A stretch of 64,000 bases of DNA, taken from NCBI GenBank assembly GCA_031362985.1, contig JANLTO010000025.1, positions 16,820 to 80,819 on the forward strand, in the 5' to 3' direction. Position 1 is the stretch's first letter. Each line of letters starts with the position of its first letter. Below are positions 60,678-64,000 of the stretch, one piece after another. This stretch comes from SHZL01 sp031362985. Lineage in GTDB: Bacteria; Pseudomonadota; Gammaproteobacteria; Xanthomonadales; SZUA-36. Both the position numbers and the translations under genes were made by a program. Below the pieces are notes generated by a model. The model saw only the letters and a program-made list of their open reading frames with translations, made no database searches and was not told where the DNA came from.

Positions 60678-62065
60678 AGAGGCAGCAAGGTGACAACGAG
60701 GGTTTTTTGGTCCAGGCGGAAATCAATATCAAGTCCCAGGGCGCCGGCCAGTTGTTGCGCCAGTGATAGTCCCAGGCCGGAGTGCGACGCGGACGTGCGC
60801 GCGGCATCCTTGCGCCAGAATCGTTCGCAAAGATGGGGCAGATCAGCTACCACAAGGTCGGTTGGACCGTTGCGCAGTTCGAGTGCACCATCACCTGATA
60901 AACTGAATTCAACGCACCCTTTCGCCTGTGTGTACATCACAGCATTATCCGACAGAAGTTGGAGCAAACGCGTAACAACAGCAGGATCCGTTCGCATCTG
61001 AGTATTCGAATCGACGTTCTGAAGCAGCCGAACATTTCTTTTTGATGCAAGTTGGCGATAGCCGGAGCAGAGTGAATCCAGTAACGGCTTCAGCGCCACT
61101 GACTCAATCGCAACGGCGGAGCTGTTTTCGCTGCGCGCGAGTTCCAGGAGGGTGGTGACGGTTCGCCGCATTTGCTCGGCGATGTGCTCGACGTCTGCAA
61201 AGAATCTACCCCGGTCCTGTTCAGTCATCTTGCCGTGCTCGCACACTTGCGCCAGGGAGAGCAGTTCTGCGATCGGAGTACGTAGCTCATGGGCGACATC
61301 CGCACTGAACTGGCGCTCGCGAAGCATCGACGATTCCAGGCGTTCGAGCAGCGCATTCATGCGTTGAAAAATGGGCTGAATTTCGCTGGGCAGGCCGGAC
61401 TCGTTAAAGCGTATGTGCAAGTCCGGGAATCGCCAGTTGGCTGCCAGCTCAGACGCGCGCGTCAATGGTGCCAGTTCGCTTGCGAGCGTGATGTGTAATG
61501 CCCACGTAATGAGCAGCAATCCCAACAGACCGCCGGCGCCAATCTGCAATGCGCCGCGACGTAGCTGCGTGTTCAGGGCGGCAGTGCTGCCGGCAACCGC
61601 TACACTGGCGGAATTAACGACCTTGGATTTGTCTCCTTCAATCGTGTGGTCCGGGGCAGGCACATCAACCAGGTAAGCGCGAACCGGCGTGCCATTGGAT
61701 AGTTCTCCGTCCACAAAGCCCTCGCCAGCGCGACGCGACCGCAATTGCGACAGGTTGTCGGGCTTTAAAGAGTTTGCACGTTCGAGCACGCTGTCGGTAT
61801 CGCCGCGCCATACCTGAAAAAAGTAACTACCCGGGCGATGCTCGTACTCGGGCATATACTCGCCATGGTAGTCGAGTTCGAGGCTGCCATCGTGGCGCCA
61901 TTGCAGCAGCGATACCAGGGCCTCGCTACGCGCGCGCAGATCGGCGTCGAACTGCTCGTAAAGAGCGGTCCGTGTCCGCACGTAGTCACTGACTGCAAAT
62001 AGCATAAGCAACGGCAGGCCGATGGCCAGAAATGCCCGGGTGATCTTCTGGCGCAGGCTGAACAT
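60647..62065 (-). CDS. QseC-like sensor histidine kinase
   Basis: 472 residues from ATG 62065. Two membrane helices (about 10-27 and 172-195) bracket a periplasmic domain of about 145 residues. A weak HAMP linker, HisKA with His259 (SADVAHELRTPIAELL), N-box (LLQLLSDNAVMYTQAKG), F-box (CERFWRKD) and glycine box (HSGLGLSLAQQL) follow. The input signal is unknown. The start codon shares its A with the regulator's TGA stop (TGATG). The last residues (LKGTGQIKPV) are encoded by the 21-bp inverted repeat, so the original C-terminus may have been replaced. Confidence 0.87.
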   Translation of the reverse strand: MFSLRQKITRAFLAIGLPLLMLFAVSDYVRTRTALYEQFDADLRARSEALVSLLQWRHDGSLELDYHGEYMPEYEHRPGSYFFQVWRGDTDSVLERANSLKPDNLSQLRSRRAGEGFVDGELSNGTPVRAYLVDVPAPDHTIEGDKSKVVNSASVAVAGSTAALNTQLRRGALQIGAGGLLGLLLITWALHITLASELAPLTRASELAANWRFPDLHIRFNESGLPSEIQPIFQRMNALLERLESSMLRERQFSADVAHELRTPIAELLSLAQVCEHGKMTEQDRGRFFADVEHIAEQMRRTVTTLLELARSENSSAVAIESVALKPLLDSLCSGYRQLASKRNVRLLQNVDSNTQMRTDPAVVTRLLQLLSDNAVMYTQAKGCVEFSLSGDGALELRNGPTDLVVADLPHLCERFWRKDAARTSASHSGLGLSLAQQLAGALGLDIDFRLDQKTLVVTLLPLKGTGQIKPV

Positions 62066-62748
62066 CAAGGCGTACCAAGCCGATAACCGTGACCACGGTG
62101 TGTGTGCAGCAGTGGCTGGCAATCCGCTGTTGGTGCCAGCTTCTTGCGCAGAACGCAAACCGTCCGATCCACAACGTTGCTGAGCAAATCGGTGCTTTCA
62201 TCGTACAGGTGCGATTCGATTTCACGCCGTGACACGACTTCGCCGCTTCGAAGCGCAAGGAATTCGAGCAACTGGTACTCGCGCGGAGACAACGTTAGCC
62301 AATGACCCGCCCGCATCACGGTTTTCGCTGCCGGGTCCAGGGTGAGGTCCGCGACCTTCAGGAGCGGTTTCTTTCTGCCGTACGCGCGCCGCAACAGGGC
62401 ATCGATGCGCGCCAGCAATTCCTGAAACGAAAACGGTTTGACCAGATAATCGTCGGCACCTTGCCGTAAGCCAAGCACTTTGTCATGCGCGGTATCAAGT
62501 GCTGACAGCACAAGTACATGCGCCTCGCGCGAGGCGCCCTGGCCCTCGCGCAAGCGCTGCAGAACGCTTAGGCCATCCAATTTCGGCAACATCAGATCGA
62601 GCACGATGACGTCGTAGTCCACCTCGTTCGCTTTGTACAACCCTTCTTCGCCATCGGCTGCGGTATCAACGGCCCAGCCTTCAGCGCGCAAACCCAGCGC
62701 AACCGAGCGACGCAAGCGTTCAGAGTCTTCAATGTAGAGGAGCAGCAT
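62065..62748 (-). CDS. OmpR-family response regulator (QseB/PmrA-like)
   Basis: 227 residues from ATG 62748; the open frame extends further upstream but that part has no family similarity. Receiver domain with phospho-Asp51 (VIVLDLMLPKLDG) and Lys in LVKPFSF. The C-terminal winged helix (LTLSPREYQLLEFLALRSGEVVSRREIESHLYD... VDRTVCVLRKKL... HRGHGYRLG) binds DNA. Paired with the adjacent sensor by one-base stop/start overlap. Targets are not evident from the window. Confidence 0.9.
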   Translation of the reverse strand: MLLLYIEDSERLRRSVALGLRAEGWAVDTAADGEEGLYKANEVDYDVIVLDLMLPKLDGLSVLQRLREGQGASREAHVLVLSALDTAHDKVLGLRQGADDYLVKPFSFQELLARIDALLRRAYGRKKPLLKVADLTLDPAAKTVMRAGHWLTLSPREYQLLEFLALRSGEVVSRREIESHLYDESTDLLSNVVDRTVCVLRKKLAPTADCQPLLHTHRGHGYRLGTP

Positions 62749-62969
62749 GTGCCGTTCGCGACCTAGGCGGGCCCACAAAAGCAGGATTTCAGAGCCGTAG
62801 CGCTCAGGCTTAAAACGGGCATTCTCATGGAAAGGCCATTTCTCTACGATGGGGCGGTCCGGTATCATCCGGATGGATTGTAACTTCTCCGCGCCCGGGA
62901 CAAATCTGCATTTGCCTCGGGCGCGCGTCGATTATAGCGTGGGGTCGGTCGGTCAACCTGCCTCAAATA

Positions 62970-63674
62970 CTACGGCGCAGTCGAGACCGAAATCTCCACT
63001 GAAGTAACATTGCCATTTTCCGTTTTGACTGCCACTGCTACGGTGTATTCGTGCCCAGCCTCCAGCCAGTCCGGCGGGACGACAAAGGTCGTTGCCGTTG
63101 CCGGCGACTCGGCAATCAGGCTGGTCCCGGAAGTTTCATCGTCGATAGCGACGATATAGCTCACAGCTTCAGGCACAGTCTCCCAGCTCAGTACAAAGCT
63201 ATCCAAGTTGACCACGGCGTCTGCAGCCGGGGTGAGAATCTCAGTCATCGGTGCCAGTTCATGGGAGAGAATCGCGGTTCCCGCCACACAGCCACCGCTC
63301 ATGGTCTTGCCCGTAACCTGATAGGCACCTTCCGGAAACGACTTCAGAACTTCGTCGAAGTCGGAAGGCTCAGGCGACTCAAGGATGAGTTCGCGTGTTC
63401 CAATCGTGCGCTTGCTCGCATCAAACCACGCAATCGTCTTACCATTGGGCGCTTTGACCTGCAACGTTCGGAGCCCTTCCTCCACCGTCTTTGCGACAAG
63501 GATCACTTCACCGTCCTCATCGGTGGCGTTCACTTCCACATGAATGGATAAATCTTCAAATTCCTCGCACGAATGATTTGAGGAATTGGCGAAAACCGGG
63601 GCAGTCAACAGCAGCCCCAAACCCAGTACTGCGCAACCCGCCTGTTTTGGGGCGCTCTTTACATAGACGTTCAT
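62970..63674 (-). CDS. Exported beta-sandwich protein of unknown function
   Basis: 234 residues from ATG 63674, with GGAG seven bases upstream; ATG 63680 is too close to that site. The signal peptide ends near PVFANSS. The C-terminal 95 residues look like a fibronectin-III-type sandwich (FVLSWETVPEAVSYIVAIDDETSG... EAGHEYTVAVAVKTENGNVTSVEISVS). The N-terminal 110 residues (two Cys) are unassigned. Probably periplasmic. It is read in the same direction as the two-component genes but ends about 220 bases from them. Confidence 0.6.
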   Translation of the reverse strand: MNVYVKSAPKQAGCAVLGLGLLLTAPVFANSSNHSCEEFEDLSIHVEVNATDEDGEVILVAKTVEEGLRTLQVKAPNGKTIAWFDASKRTIGTRELILESPEPSDFDEVLKSFPEGAYQVTGKTMSGGCVAGTAILSHELAPMTEILTPAADAVVNLDSFVLSWETVPEAVSYIVAIDDETSGTSLIAESPATATTFVVPPDWLEAGHEYTVAVAVKTENGNVTSVEISVSTAP

Positions 63675-63808
63675 ATGCATACTCCAGGTACTTCGGGGCA
63701 CATCGGATGCAGACCATCTCCATACATACGCACCTCCGTCGACTCATACCATGACAGCACTGACATTACCGCATCATTACCGTGCTGCATTGTCGGTCCG
63801 GTCAGGAA

Positions 63809-63823
63809 GGGAGGGAGGGAGGG
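63809..63823 (+). other. G-quadruplex-type motif
   Basis: Four GGG tracts separated by single A bases lie seven bases beyond the stop of the FAD-oxidase gene, on the strand opposite its transcript. A folded quadruplex could halt polymerase or replication; no evidence for use. Confidence 0.6.
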
Positions 63824-63829
63824 AGTGAT

Positions 63830-64000
63830 CTATTCCAACGGCGGAATATTTGCGTTTAACCGGAACAGGTTCATGGGGTCGTACTTTTTCTTGATCTGCC
63901 GCAGGCGCTGGTAATTTTCCTTAAACGTCTCTGCCACCCAACTCTCACCGTCTTCGTTGTAGCTGTCGATGTTCAGGTAGGCACCACCGTGCTGGCCGTA
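63830..64000 (-). CDS. FAD-linked (BBE-type) oxidoreductase, C-terminal end only
   Basis: 57 codons are inside the window; the rest lies beyond its right edge. The sequence YGQHGGAYLNIDSY and the end KENYQRLRQIKKKYDP followed by NLFRLNANIPPLE match the BBE (berberine-bridge) C-terminus of FAD-binding PCMH-type oxidases. These enzymes carry covalently bound FAD and oxidise sugars, alkaloids or alcohols. The substrate cannot be judged from this part. Confidence 0.8.
   Translation of the reverse strand, partial: YGQHGGAYLNIDSYNEDGESWVAETFKENYQRLRQIKKKYDPMNLFRLNANIPPLE

Overview
The window is GC-rich, densely packed bacterial chromosome. Gene order (ntrY/ntrX-trkA; glnA-DUF4124-ntrB-ntrC; rmuC; dtd) and the many tandem 'TolB-like domain + TPR' membrane proteins point to a gammaproteobacterium, probably an uncultured or marine lineage near Woeseiales/Chromatiales. 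This placement is inferred from gene content only; no rRNA gene is present. No phage, CRISPR array, integrase or complete insertion sequence was seen.

Layout. (1) 1-12.7 kb: the nitrogen/redox two-component pair ntrY and ntrX followed by trkA, but ntrY and ntrX are separated by a 7.6 kb heavy-metal efflux block (His-rich small protein, CzcC-, CzcB-, CzcA-like RND pump, DmeF-like CDF transporter). This block ends in the 3' half of a tRNA-Phe gene, which looks like an integration scar. A small TPR protein and dtd follow. (2) 12.7-17.7 kb: the nitrogen-assimilation operon glnA / DUF4124 / ntrB / ntrC on the minus strand. A canonical sigma-54 promoter and an NtrC box lie upstream of glnA, so the operon probably controls itself. 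(3) 17.8-23 kb: a CDP-glycerol glycerophosphotransferase-like enzyme, a sorbosone-dehydrogenase-like beta-propeller and two unknown exported proteins. (4) 23-36.2 kb: the most unusual part. A tightly coupled minus-strand operon encodes two VWA proteins with MotB/ExbD-like N-termini, an FHA protein, a MotA/TolQ/ExbB-like channel, a membrane protein with a protease-like domain outside and FHA inside, a pseudokinase fused to an FGE-like domain, and a Q-rich exported protein. Divergent from it is an exported TPR-CHAT protease, followed by a DUF3095 cyclase-like protein. I propose this as a candidate undescribed membrane signalling or conflict system. (5) 36.4-42 kb: CsgG-like protein, RmuC, FMN reductase, pirin, a small membrane protein and a HigBA toxin-antitoxin pair. 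(6) 42-60.6 kb: seven tandem paralogues of one membrane-anchored TolB-like/TPR family, plus the first eight codons of an eighth. A D-aminoacylase-like hydrolase and an APC permease sit in the middle of this array. (7) 60.6-64 kb: a QseBC-like two-component system, an exported unknown protein, and the C-terminal end of an FAD-linked oxidase cut by the window edge.

Running through part 6 is a family of short inverted repeats with the core GGGGTCAGAG...CTCTGACCCC. They lie in frame inside five of the seven paralogues, always in the linker between the third membrane helix and the TolB-like domain. The same core also brackets the D-aminoacylase/permease cassette and supplies the end of the permease reading frame. 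An unrelated 21-bp inverted repeat ends the array, breaks off the eighth paralogue and supplies the last codons of the neighbouring sensor kinase gene.
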